This document shows, in pieces, positions 52,188 through 62,170 of a DNA stretch of 64,000 bases. The notes below the pieces were generated by a model. The model was not told the DNA's origin and ran no database searches. It was given only the letters and a program-made list of their open reading frames with translations. The translations under genes were made by a program, and so were the position numbers. How positions within the stretch are numbered: position 1 is the first letter of the stretch; the number at the start of each line of letters is the position of its first letter. Origin of the DNA: Lachnospiraceae bacterium (GTDB taxonomy: Bacteria; Bacillota; Clostridia; Lachnospirales; Lachnospiraceae); the NCBI GenBank assembly GCA_024684085.1, contig JAIKXM010000016.1, positions 62,001 to 126,000 of the forward strand, written 5' to 3'.

Positions 52188-53933
52188 CTATTGTATAAAA
52201 TATTTTTTTAGCAAAATTGTACTAACGGTCTCTTCCTTGTCATTATTATATATGAAGAGTCCACAATCTTCGCCGTAAATAAGCCTGATTCTCTTATCTA
52301 CATTTCTTATTCCAAGACTGACTCTTCGCTCTTTTGACTCATCAATATCATCATACAAAAGGTGATTGATCTTCTCTCTGTCTTCCTCCTTAAGCTTGGA
52401 ATTATTGATTATATCAATATGGATCAAAGAGTTTTCCTGATAGAGGTGAATCTCGATCCTTGCGCTTCTTGCCAATTCTATACCATGATCAACGGCATTC
52501 TCGACGATAGGCTGGATTATCAGTCTTGGGATCTTCTCATCAAGAAGCTCTTCATCGATATCTTTGATACACTCAAACGAATCTCCAAGCCTCTGCGCGA
52601 TAATATACAGATAGGCATCCACATATGCCATCTCTTCCCTTATACTGATCATTTGCTCATTTTTGCGGTTCATGGTAGCTTCAAGCATCGTGGAAAGAGC
52701 CTCGATCATCGAGCTTACCTTATAATTCTCGTTGAGTCTTGCTTCCCAATTAATGATCTCAAGAGTATTGTTGAGGAAATGAGGATTGATCTGTGACTGC
52801 AATGCCATGATCTTGGCATCTCTAAGTGCGATCTCCTCACTATAGATCTTGTCAAACTGTTCCTTCAAGGTACGCGACATATGGTTGAATGAATCCTGCA
52901 TATACAGGATCTCTTCACTCGAACCATTGGCGCTGATCTCATAACCGTAATCCCTGTTCTTGATCCTGTCATATCCATATACCATATCCGCAACGGGATT
53001 GGTGATATTCTTCTTAAAGAAAGCCTCAGCGATTATGATAAAAGGTACCATAAACGCCATCATGCATAGTACGATAAGAAGAATAGACTTAATACTGTCC
53101 GTGATCACAGTGTCCTTAACTTTTACAAGAAAGCCATATACATGATGATTGTACTCAACCTTGCATGCTGCATATCTGCCGTTATCGGTGAACACTTTGC
53201 ACTCTTTTCTTGCAAGCTTATTAAAAATAGAAGGATCCGCGATAAGCTTCCCACCCGGAGAACTGAGCATCAGCTTACCATCATAGAAGACATTAACGGA
53301 TTCGCATCCGTACACACCTTCAAGATTCTGCATAAGACTGTCAGCGTCGATTTCAAGAGTGAGAACTGCAAAGGGCTTAAAGTCAGTATTCATAAGGTTA
53401 CGGATCAGATATATATGATTGTTATCATAATACAGGCTGTTGCCCGTATCCAGTATCGGCGAATACTCTTCAACTGTCAGTTTATTGATATTGTCTCTGA
53501 AGTATATAACATCCTTATATTTACCGCCCGTGCTGTAATTACATGTATAGAAGACATTATCCGGTTCCGTTACGAAAGCAAGATATGCCTCTTTGCAATT
53601 ACTGTTGAACTTGTATAATTTTGCAAGAAACGAATTGATCGAATTACTGAGAGACGAATAGTAACCGTTCTTCTTATATTGCATATAACTGTTTCTGATA
53701 TCAGAATAATAAGAAGCACTTTTTGACGCTGTTTCTATATCTTCTATCTGTCTCATAAAGAGGTCTACACTTTTATCCGTGGTAGCCCTGATATTCTCAT
53801 CGATAAGACTGATATTGCGGTTATACATCAAAGCCACAAGTATCAGTGTCATACACAGAAGCGGCACGAACCAGATTGCGAACAACAACCTTCCGAAGCT
53901 TCTTTTCAAATTAGACCGATTAAATTTGCTCAT
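52188..53933 (-). CDS. YesM-type sensor histidine kinase
   Basis: A 581-residue membrane kinase: helix ~15-37, an extracellular Cache-like domain (~38-280), helix ~283-308, a HAMP segment, and a His_kinase domain with the acceptor His in QSQINPHFLNNTLE, then an ATPase domain (PRLIIQPIVENAVDHG, SLGIRNVDKRIRL). It should sense a sugar, probably with the binding protein, and phosphorylate the YesN-type regulator downstream. The 112-bp gap to the binding-protein gene probably holds a separate promoter. Confidence 0.93.
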   Translation of the reverse strand: MSKFNRSNLKRSFGRLLFAIWFVPLLCMTLILVALMYNRNISLIDENIRATTDKSVDLFMRQIEDIETASKSASYYSDIRNSYMQYKKNGYYSSLSNSINSFLAKLYKFNSNCKEAYLAFVTEPDNVFYTCNYSTGGKYKDVIYFRDNINKLTVEEYSPILDTGNSLYYDNNHIYLIRNLMNTDFKPFAVLTLEIDADSLMQNLEGVYGCESVNVFYDGKLMLSSPGGKLIADPSIFNKLARKECKVFTDNGRYAACKVEYNHHVYGFLVKVKDTVITDSIKSILLIVLCMMAFMVPFIIIAEAFFKKNITNPVADMVYGYDRIKNRDYGYEISANGSSEEILYMQDSFNHMSRTLKEQFDKIYSEEIALRDAKIMALQSQINPHFLNNTLEIINWEARLNENYKVSSMIEALSTMLEATMNRKNEQMISIREEMAYVDAYLYIIAQRLGDSFECIKDIDEELLDEKIPRLIIQPIVENAVDHGIELARSARIEIHLYQENSLIHIDIINNSKLKEEDREKINHLLYDDIDESKERRVSLGIRNVDKRIRLIYGEDCGLFIYNNDKEETVSTILLKKYFIQ

Positions 53934-54036
53934 TTATCTCTCCTGTCCGATCTATTAATGATCAGGCAATAATACATCCTTACTCTGATAATCATATAGA
54001 AGTTTCTCGCACTTTGCAAGACAAGAAGAACAGAGT

Positions 54037-54092
54037 GTGCATCCTTAGCGGAGCGTTTTTGGAGCTTAGCCGCCATGGGGGCGGCACTCCAA
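54037..54092. repeat. REP-like unit, second copy, with flanking inverted repeat
   Basis: gcatccttagcggagcgttt (from 54039) repeats the unit at about 32381-32402. In both places it is followed by a T-run, an inverted repeat and an A-run; here the inverted repeat is ggag...gccgcc / ggcggc...ctcc. It lies between the kinase gene and the phosphomutase terminator. Confidence 0.7.
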
Positions 54093-54125
54093 AAAAATAA
54101 TGGCCTGCTTACGCAGACCATTATT
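54091..54125 (-). terminator. terminator of the phosphohexomutase gene
   Basis: aataatgg (54096-54103) pairs with ccattatt (54118-54125), with an inner ctgc/gcag extension, and is followed on the minus strand by a T7 run (54097-54091). Confidence 0.88.
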
Positions 54126-54135
54126 GGGGGAAGGT

Positions 54136-55551
54136 TTATTCTAAGGATAAGAACTTTTCAAACGTATTACACAGCTTGTCGCCATCTTCACGAGTTGGCA
54201 TCTCGCTGAAAATACGAAGAAGAGGTTCGGTTCCAGAGAATCGTACTGATATCCAACCACCATTGGTCAGATAGATCTTAAGGCCGTCAAGGTATGATAC
54301 TTTCTCGACCTCATAAGGGATCTCAGGTAGTTCTTTTCTCTCAAGTAACTGCTCTTTGATCTCAACCTTACGCTTCTCAGTGAAGCGGTAATCCTTCTCG
54401 ATCAAAGGCATTCCCTGATATTCCTTCTTAATCTGAGCCATGATCTCAGAGAGCTTCATACCGGTAACAGCGATCATCTCTACCAGGAGAGCTGATGCAT
54501 AGATACCGTCCTTGCCCTTGATATGGCCCTTTACTGCCATACCGCCTGATGACTCACCACCGATGATGGCATCGGTAGAATTCATCTTAGCAGATATATG
54601 CTTGAATCCAACAGGTACCTCATGACAGGTAGCACCAAAATCCTTGGCAACTCTGTCTAAGAGATGTGTTGTACAGATATTACGAACTGCATCTCCCTTC
54701 CATCCCTTGTACTTAACAAGATAATAGTAAAGTAATACTAAAATATCATTGGGATGAAGGAAATTACCCTTATCATCGATTACACCGATTCTGTCGGCAT
54801 CACCATCTGTAGCGATTCCGAGATCGAAATTATAATCTGTAACAAAGTTCTTAAGTGTCTTTAATGTATCCTCATTAGGTGCGGGAAGCTTGCCTCCAAA
54901 GAGAGTATCATGCCTTTCATGAATAGTCTCAACTTCACATCTTGCAGTCATAAGGATCATCTTAAGAGATGTCTCACTTACGCCATACATAGGATCAAGC
55001 GCGATCTTAAGATTAGCTTTCTTAATAGCTTCAACATCTATCGTCTCAAGGATACTGTCAACGTATTCGTTCAGAGGATAGATCTCTTTGATCAATCCCT
55101 GCTTGATACCCTCAGCATATTCCATACTGTCTACAGGGATATCCGTAACGTTGTTCATATATTCTTCGATCTGAGCTGTCTGAATCTCATCAGCATCTCT
55201 ACCGCCATATGTGAATACCTTAATACCGTTATAAATAGCGGGATTATGGCTGGCAGTGATCATCATACCGTAATGATAATTGTACTTCTGTACATAATAC
55301 ATAATAAGTGGTGTCGGTGAAGACTTATTAACAAGACTTGCCACAATACCTTCTTTAGCAAATACTTCAGCAGCCCACTGCATTGCTTCCTTAGAAAGGA
55401 ATCTTCTGTCGTATCCGATTACGATACCGTCCTTCTCAACGCCCTCTGCCTTCATCTTATCACAAAGAGCCTTAGACAAGATCTGGATATTCTCTTTGAT
55501 GAACTCATCACCAATAATAGCTCTCCAACCGCCTGTACCAAATTTAATCAT
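54136..55551 (-). CDS. phosphohexomutase, probably acting on GlcNAc-1-phosphate
   Basis: A 471-residue alpha-D-phosphohexomutase. The catalytic serine is in TASHNP (about residue 102), the Mg loop is DGDADRIG, the sugar loop GGESSGGM, and the phosphate loop RFSGTEP. The family cannot be split into PGM/PMM/PNGM activities by eye. Its place 43 bp downstream of a diacetylchitobiose phosphorylase suggests conversion of GlcNAc-1-P to GlcNAc-6-P for NagA. It could equally act on glucose- or mannose-1-P. GGAGG precedes the ATG at 55551. Confidence 0.9.
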   Translation of the reverse strand: MIKFGTGGWRAIIGDEFIKENIQILSKALCDKMKAEGVEKDGIVIGYDRRFLSKEAMQWAAEVFAKEGIVASLVNKSSPTPLIMYYVQKYNYHYGMMITASHNPAIYNGIKVFTYGGRDADEIQTAQIEEYMNNVTDIPVDSMEYAEGIKQGLIKEIYPLNEYVDSILETIDVEAIKKANLKIALDPMYGVSETSLKMILMTARCEVETIHERHDTLFGGKLPAPNEDTLKTLKNFVTDYNFDLGIATDGDADRIGVIDDKGNFLHPNDILVLLYYYLVKYKGWKGDAVRNICTTHLLDRVAKDFGATCHEVPVGFKHISAKMNSTDAIIGGESSGGMAVKGHIKGKDGIYASALLVEMIAVTGMKLSEIMAQIKKEYQGMPLIEKDYRFTEKRKVEIKEQLLERKELPEIPYEVEKVSYLDGLKIYLTNGGWISVRFSGTEPLLRIFSEMPTREDGDKLCNTFEKFLSLE

Positions 55552-55594
55552 TATAGATTTCCTCCTCCATAGATGTTCATATATGATCTTTTGA

Positions 55595-58006
55595 TCAACC
55601 CATTACGATTACAACATCATGCTTAGAATTATCATTGAATGCAGGGATCTTATCTACTTCCTTGCCGTCCAATGTGATCTTGGCAATACCCTTCATAACC
55701 TTGTTGGGATTAAGAACCTGAATATCATACTCGGTTCCTCTCCATACTCTTGTCATCTTGAACTCTTCCCAATCGCTCTCTACACAAGGATCGATAACGA
55801 GCTCATCGAATCCGGGACGTATACCAAGGATGTATCTTGTAGCCGTGAAATATGACCATCCGCCTGAACCTGTCATGAAAGGATGTCTTGCACGACCGAA
55901 TGCTGTATGATCCTTACCGGCAATAAACTGGCAATATGAATAAGGCTCACTCTCTCTTATTTCGATCATATCATTCTGGTTGTAAGGACAAAGTGCGTTG
56001 TAGAACTTAAGAGCGATATCACCGCGGCCAAGCTTACAAGCAGCTGCCTGAGCCCAAGGATTGGGATGAGAGAATACTGCGCCGTTCTCCTTGAGGCCAG
56101 GATAAACTCTTGTAACAAATCCTATATCGTCATCAGGAACTGTGTAGCAGGGTGTGTTGAGCAACAGGCCGTACTTGGTGTAGAGATACTTATCAATAGC
56201 ATCAAGTGTCTTCTCAGCCTTCTCATCATCAGCAGCACCTGAAAGGATAGCCCATGCATTAGACTCAAGATGAACTCTTCCTTCAACATCTTCCTGACAT
56301 CCGATCTTCTTACCGGTCTTTGTATATCCTCTGATGAACCACTCGCCATCCCAGAGAACTTCATTACATGTCTTCTTAACTTTTTCAGCGATCTCTGTAT
56401 ACTTATCAACATCAACGCTTCTTCCGAGATATGAAGCAAGCTCGATAAAGTTATCAAGAGCCCAGTAGTGAAGGAAGCTAACAAGAGCACTCTCACCACC
56501 GCCTAAGTTAAGACAGTCATTCCAGTCTGCTCTAAGGCCCTTACATACTCCTGTAGCACCAACCTGCTCTGTAGAGAAATCAAGGATTCTCTTCATATGA
56601 TCATATACAGATTCGGTGAAGTCCTTACCGTCAACATATGTATCGGCATATGTTACCTGCAGATCCGCAAAACTGATGTCACCTGTCTCTTTGATATATT
56701 CTACAATAGAAGGAACAAGCCATAATGCATCATCCGAACATGCATCCTTAAGTCCGTGGATGATAGAACTCTTATCAGGTTCAGGGATGACTGTAGGTGA
56801 CTTGAAAGGCTTCTTGCCGCTCTCATCCTTCTCGAACCACTCAGGCTGGAATAAGTGAAGTCCGTAGCCGTTGGTTGTAAGACCTCTGAGCAACTGAATG
56901 ATCCTTTCACGACACTTGTCGGGATTAGAATGAGGGATAGTCATTGAATCCTGAGCAGTATCTCTGTAACCAAGACCAACACGTCCGCCTACTTCTATAA
57001 AGGAAGCAAATCTTGAGAACATTACATTGATCTCAGACTGATAGAGTGTCCATGTGTTGATAAGTGAGTTCATACCTGCATTAGGTGTATCTATAACAAG
57101 CTTATTAGCCTTATCAAGCCAGAAGTTCTTCAGATCTTCATATGCTGCATCAAGTACGGCTGTATCCGAATACTTCTCCTTAATACGCTTGCCTTCTTCT
57201 CTTCTGCCTTCACCGAGGAAGAATACGAATCTCTTCGTCTCACCGGGAGCGATAGTGAATCCCTTCATAAGGGAACCGCAGTGATTACCGCCAAGCTCCT
57301 CGGAACCTGAGCACTTACCGTCAATAACTGCCTGAGGATTGGTCTCGGTATTATATGTACCGATAAACTTATCTCTCATACAGTCGTATCCGTCAGGCTC
57401 GAAGTTGGATGCCATATACTGATATCCGAACTCTTCATAGAAGAGATCTTCCTCAATGATACCATCCTTGTAATTGCTGCCTGCGCAGTAAAGGCTCATC
57501 TGGAAATTGATATTATCAATCATTACATGGTGGAAAGAAAATTCCATGTAAGAGAATATCTTAAGCTTTCTCTCTTTATCAGAATTATTCGTTACGTTAA
57601 CATCCCATACAAGAACATTCTCTCCTCTGGGAATGGTCATTCTCTGTGATGAATGAATACCATCATAATCACATTCATAAACCGAGTAAGACATACCATG
57701 ACGTGTAACATACTTAGCCTTATCAAGAGGCTTACCTACCGGTTGCCAGCTGGTAGACCAATAATCGCCATTATCGTCATCTCTGAGATATACATAAAAT
57801 CCAGGTCTGTCCATCGGAACACTGTTACCTCTGAACCTGCTGATCCTGTGATACTCAGGTGTCTTATAGAAACAATAACCTCCGGCAGTATGATTGATAA
57901 CAGCTGCCATGTCCTCTACACCAAGGTAATTAGTCCATGATGTAGGCAAATCCATACGGTCGATCACATACTCTTTATTGGCATCATCAAAATATCCGTA
58001 ACGCAT
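55595..58006 (-). CDS. chbP: GH94 phosphorylase, probably N,N'-diacetylchitobiose phosphorylase
   Basis: An 803-residue inverting phosphorylase. From memory of the Vibrio proteolyticus ChbP sequence, similarity runs end to end: MRYGYFDDANKEYVIDRMDL, FIEVGGRVGLGYRDTAQDS, and the catalytic-acid block RADWNDCLNLGGGES (DWND at about 494-497). It would split chitobiose with phosphate into GlcNAc-1-P and GlcNAc in the cytoplasm. There is no signal peptide. The ATG at 58006 is preceded by GGGAGG, which lies inside a 20-bp inverted repeat. The cellobiose-specific sister family cannot be fully excluded without an alignment. Confidence 0.88.
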   Translation of the reverse strand: MRYGYFDDANKEYVIDRMDLPTSWTNYLGVEDMAAVINHTAGGYCFYKTPEYHRISRFRGNSVPMDRPGFYVYLRDDDNGDYWSTSWQPVGKPLDKAKYVTRHGMSYSVYECDYDGIHSSQRMTIPRGENVLVWDVNVTNNSDKERKLKIFSYMEFSFHHVMIDNINFQMSLYCAGSNYKDGIIEEDLFYEEFGYQYMASNFEPDGYDCMRDKFIGTYNTETNPQAVIDGKCSGSEELGGNHCGSLMKGFTIAPGETKRFVFFLGEGRREEGKRIKEKYSDTAVLDAAYEDLKNFWLDKANKLVIDTPNAGMNSLINTWTLYQSEINVMFSRFASFIEVGGRVGLGYRDTAQDSMTIPHSNPDKCRERIIQLLRGLTTNGYGLHLFQPEWFEKDESGKKPFKSPTVIPEPDKSSIIHGLKDACSDDALWLVPSIVEYIKETGDISFADLQVTYADTYVDGKDFTESVYDHMKRILDFSTEQVGATGVCKGLRADWNDCLNLGGGESALVSFLHYWALDNFIELASYLGRSVDVDKYTEIAEKVKKTCNEVLWDGEWFIRGYTKTGKKIGCQEDVEGRVHLESNAWAILSGAADDEKAEKTLDAIDKYLYTKYGLLLNTPCYTVPDDDIGFVTRVYPGLKENGAVFSHPNPWAQAAACKLGRGDIALKFYNALCPYNQNDMIEIRESEPYSYCQFIAGKDHTAFGRARHPFMTGSGGWSYFTATRYILGIRPGFDELVIDPCVESDWEEFKMTRVWRGTEYDIQVLNPNKVMKGIAKITLDGKEVDKIPAFNDNSKHDVVIVMG

Positions 58007-58008
58007 AA

Positions 58009-58056
58009 ATACCTCCCATGTAATGTTTAAGTCTACAAACATTATATGGGAGGTAT
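58009..58056 (-). promoter_or_regulatory. 20-bp inverted repeat covering the chbP ribosome site
   Basis: 58009-58028 and 58037-58056 are inverted copies with one mismatch and an 8-base loop. The GGGAGG of chbP (58017-58012) is in one arm and the other arm follows the -10 box by one base. As RNA it would bury the ribosome site; as DNA it would be a strong dyad operator at the transcription start. Confidence 0.8.
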
Positions 58057-58085
58057 ATTACATTGCACATTGCAACTTATGTCAA
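58057..58085 (-). promoter_or_regulatory. sigma-A promoter of chbP
   Basis: On the minus strand TTGACA (58085-58080), a 17-base spacer with a TGCAATG direct repeat, and TGTAAT (58062-58057). The predicted start falls inside the adjoining inverted repeat. Confidence 0.75.
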
Positions 58086-58110
58086 AAATTGACTATTTTT
58101 GCTCTATAAT

Positions 58111-59157
<1,047 letters not shown>

Positions 59158-59259
59158 TCAGCACTTAAAATTTATGACGATAGGTTCTCATCATACAAAC
59201 GCCGGGCAAAATCCCCTTATCCTCTGCCATAATGAAAATCTATTGTGTGACTTAACTGA

Positions 59260-59766
59260 CTATCTGATCTTCGGAGAGACAACACCGTCCGTGCCTCTTC
59301 TGAGTCCTGCAATACCTGTTCTTGCGATCTCGAGTATCTCATATCCGCTTATAAGATCGATGAATGCATTGATCTTGCCCGAATTACCGGTGATCTCAAC
59401 TATAACACCGTGGTTGGATACATCGATAACATTGGCTCTGAATGTATTGGCAAGTGTGATAAGTCCTACTCTCTCGGAAGTCTCCGCCTTAACCTTGATA
59501 AGTGCGAGCTCTCTGTATACCGATTCATCCGGCTTCAATTCTCTGATATCAACAACATCAACGAGCTTCGCGAGCTGCTTCTCGATCTGATCGAGTATCT
59601 CGTCATCACCGCTGGCTACGATAGTAACACGGCTTACAGCCTTATCTGCCGTATCTCCGCAGGTAATACTCTCAATACTGTATCCTCTTCTTGAGAACAA
59701 TCCGGATATCCTGCTCAAAACTCCTGATGTATTCTCTACTAAAATCTGAAAAACTTTTCTTTTCAT
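59260..59766 (-). CDS. ilvN: acetolactate synthase small (regulatory) subunit, second copy
   Basis: A 168-residue small subunit: an N-terminal ACT domain (FQILVENTSGVLSRISGLFS, residues 3-75) that binds the feedback amino acid, and a C-terminal ALS_ss domain. GAGG precedes the ATG at 59766. It is the second of two different small-subunit genes in this operon; the two are clearly diverged, not a recent duplication. Confidence 0.94.
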   Translation of the reverse strand: MKRKVFQILVENTSGVLSRISGLFSRRGYSIESITCGDTADKAVSRVTIVASGDDEILDQIEKQLAKLVDVVDIRELKPDESVYRELALIKVKAETSERVGLITLANTFRANVIDVSNHGVIVEITGNSGKINAFIDLISGYEILEIARTGIAGLRRGTDGVVSPKIR

Positions 59767-59882
59767 ATCAACCTCGTTATAATTTTGCACAGTTTTCATT
59801 TTATCATAACTTCCTTTAATGTCAATGTATTATAGACAGTAATGATAGTTATAACTCCTGTTTATACCGGCAAAAAACCATG

Positions 59883-60365
59883 CTACTCAACACACTTCTG
59901 AAGCGCAAGCATTCCCGTCCTCGCAACTTCAACGATACTTACGCCTTTAAGCATCTTATTAAGGAAAACTGAGGTGCGTTCAGGGGTATCGCACAGCTGG
60001 ATCAGCATCTGATTATCTGACGCATCAACGACCTCAGCTTTCATCATCTCACAGATCTCCATGATATCACGCCTGTTGTTGCGATTATACTTAACCTTAA
60101 CGAGCATAAGCTCACGGTTAATGCTGACAGATTCTTCGAATGTCTTAACTTTAATGATGTCAAGTTTCTTATTCAGCTGCTTCTCGATCTGCTCGATAGT
60201 CCTCTGATCACCGGAGCTTACTATTGTCATTCTTGAAACATTCTTATCTTCCGTCTCACCTACCGCAAGACTGTCAATATTAAAACATCTTCTTGAGAAA
60301 AGTCCGGCAACTTTCATTAAAACACCCGAACGGTTCTCAACGAGTATGGAATATATTCTCTTCAT
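59883..60365 (-). CDS. ilvH: acetolactate synthase small (regulatory) subunit, first copy
   Basis: A 160-residue small subunit with an ACT domain (YSILVENRSGVLMKVAGLFS) and a C-terminal domain. It starts 14 bases after ilvB, so it is probably the main partner of that catalytic subunit. It shares the SRRxxxIxSLxxGxTxDKxVSR pattern with the downstream copy but differs in the effector loop region. Confidence 0.94.
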   Translation of the reverse strand: MKRIYSILVENRSGVLMKVAGLFSRRCFNIDSLAVGETEDKNVSRMTIVSSGDQRTIEQIEKQLNKKLDIIKVKTFEESVSINRELMLVKVKYNRNNRRDIMEICEMMKAEVVDASDNQMLIQLCDTPERTSVFLNKMLKGVSIVEVARTGMLALQKCVE

Positions 60366-60379
60366 ATTAATCCGTTCCT

Positions 60380-62005
60380 TTATCTGACTATATCCATTGG
60401 ATCGATAACAGCTTCCATTATATAAGATGAATCTTCTCTTAAAAACTCATCAATGGCATCCGAAGCTTCCGCATCATTCCTTACTCTCACAAAAGGAATA
60501 TCATAAGCCGAAGCAAGCTTCTCAAGATCCGGATTGCCGTCAAGCCTTACCACCGAATATCTGTCATTATAATTAAAATGCTGATACTCTCTTACCATTC
60601 CCAAAAAGCCGTTCGTAAGGACAACGACCTTAATAGGGATATTGTGCTGACGCGCTGTAGCAAGTTCACACATGCTCATCTGGAAAGCTCCGTCGCCGCA
60701 TACCGCAACAACCTGTCGTTCAGGTCTTCGGCACTTGGCGCCGATCGCAGCCGGGATCGAATATCCCATTGTACCCATACCGCCTGTTGTCATGAACTTA
60801 CCTTCTCTGATGCATACATTATCGCATGACCAGATCTGATTCTGACCTACATCGGCAATATATATCGCATCCTTTGCCATCTTATGCGAAAGCATCGAGA
60901 TAAATCCGGCAGGGTCAACAAATTCAGGATTGGGATTACGCTTTCTTGCAAGAGCCACCTTATTATCATTAAGCTCTTTGATCCATGCAGAATAATCGGA
61001 CTCAAAATCATATGTCAACAGTTCGTCAAAGATATGTCTTACATCTCCGACAAGAGGGATCGTAGGGCCTGCATTTTTGCCAATTTCAGCGGGATCTACA
61101 TCAATATGGACCATTACCTTGTTACGTGTTATCAGATCCGGCTGGCTGATAGCCCTGTCTGCGACTCTCGCACCGACCATCATGATCAGATCGGCCTCGT
61201 TCATGGCTTTATTGGCATATACCTTACCGTTATTGCCCACCATTCCGAAGCACAGCGGATGATCTGTAGGCACAACGCTGATACCCATCATTGTGGTAAC
61301 AACGGGGATATTGTTCTTCTCAGCAAATGAGAGCAGTTCATACTTGCCTTTACTAAGCAGGACACCTCCGCCCGCACAGATTATGGGGCGTTTTGCCTTC
61401 TCAAGCTCTTTGATGACCTTCTTAAGCTGAGCGCCGTTACCCTTGACAGTCGGCTTATAGGTGCGCATCTCGACAGTCTCGGGATATTTGAAAGACTTAA
61501 CCGAAGCCTGCTGGATATCGATCGGAACATCGATGAGGACAGGACCTTTTCTGCCTGTTATCGCAACATGGAAGGCTTCCTTGAATATTCTCGGGATATC
61601 TTCCACACTGCGCACAAGATAAGAATACTTAACAAAGCTCTCGCAGGCTCCTGTGATATCGGCCTCCTGGAACACATCCGAACCCAACAGTTCCGAATTA
61701 ACCTGTCCCGTAATACAGATAAGCGGAATGCTGTCTGCATATGCCGTAGCAATACCTGTTATGAGATTCGTAGCGCCGGGGCCTGATGTGACCGCACACA
61801 CGCCCGGCAGTTCCGTATTGTAACCTCTGGTATAACCGCTCGCGGCATGAGCAGCGCTCTGCTCTGTTCTGACAAGGACTGCCTCGATATCAGATTCATA
61901 GACTTTATCGTAAAAAGGAGCGATCGCCACTCCGGGATATCCGAAAATATGCTTAACGCCTTCAGCCTGAAGGCACTTTACCATAATATCCGCACCGTTC
62001 ATCAT
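60380..62005 (-). CDS. ilvB: acetolactate synthase large subunit
   Basis: A 541-residue thiamine-diphosphate enzyme that condenses pyruvate (or pyruvate with 2-oxobutyrate). The catalytic Glu is in RTEQSAAHAASGY, the FAD/central region follows, and the ThDP-Mg motif is GDGAFQMSMCELATARQHNI. The length is slightly short of the usual ~560. AGAGG lies six bases before the ATG at 62005. No T-box or leader peptide is seen in the upstream 150 bp. Confidence 0.95.
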   Translation of the reverse strand: MMNGADIMVKCLQAEGVKHIFGYPGVAIAPFYDKVYESDIEAVLVRTEQSAAHAASGYTRGYNTELPGVCAVTSGPGATNLITGIATAYADSIPLICITGQVNSELLGSDVFQEADITGACESFVKYSYLVRSVEDIPRIFKEAFHVAITGRKGPVLIDVPIDIQQASVKSFKYPETVEMRTYKPTVKGNGAQLKKVIKELEKAKRPIICAGGGVLLSKGKYELLSFAEKNNIPVVTTMMGISVVPTDHPLCFGMVGNNGKVYANKAMNEADLIMMVGARVADRAISQPDLITRNKVMVHIDVDPAEIGKNAGPTIPLVGDVRHIFDELLTYDFESDYSAWIKELNDNKVALARKRNPNPEFVDPAGFISMLSHKMAKDAIYIADVGQNQIWSCDNVCIREGKFMTTGGMGTMGYSIPAAIGAKCRRPERQVVAVCGDGAFQMSMCELATARQHNIPIKVVVLTNGFLGMVREYQHFNYNDRYSVVRLDGNPDLEKLASAYDIPFVRVRNDAEASDAIDEFLREDSSYIMEAVIDPMDIVR

Positions 62006-62170
62006 AATAAACCTCTTCTTATATATATGTTCACACTTTTCCCACTATTCTATCATCATTGGGAAAAATAAGCAATTCCATCATTATCTTAATAAACAAT
62101 TGAATACTATGCCGATTTATGTTACTTTTATCGTTGGGATTTAATGTAATCAAACTTCATGGAGGTTCGT

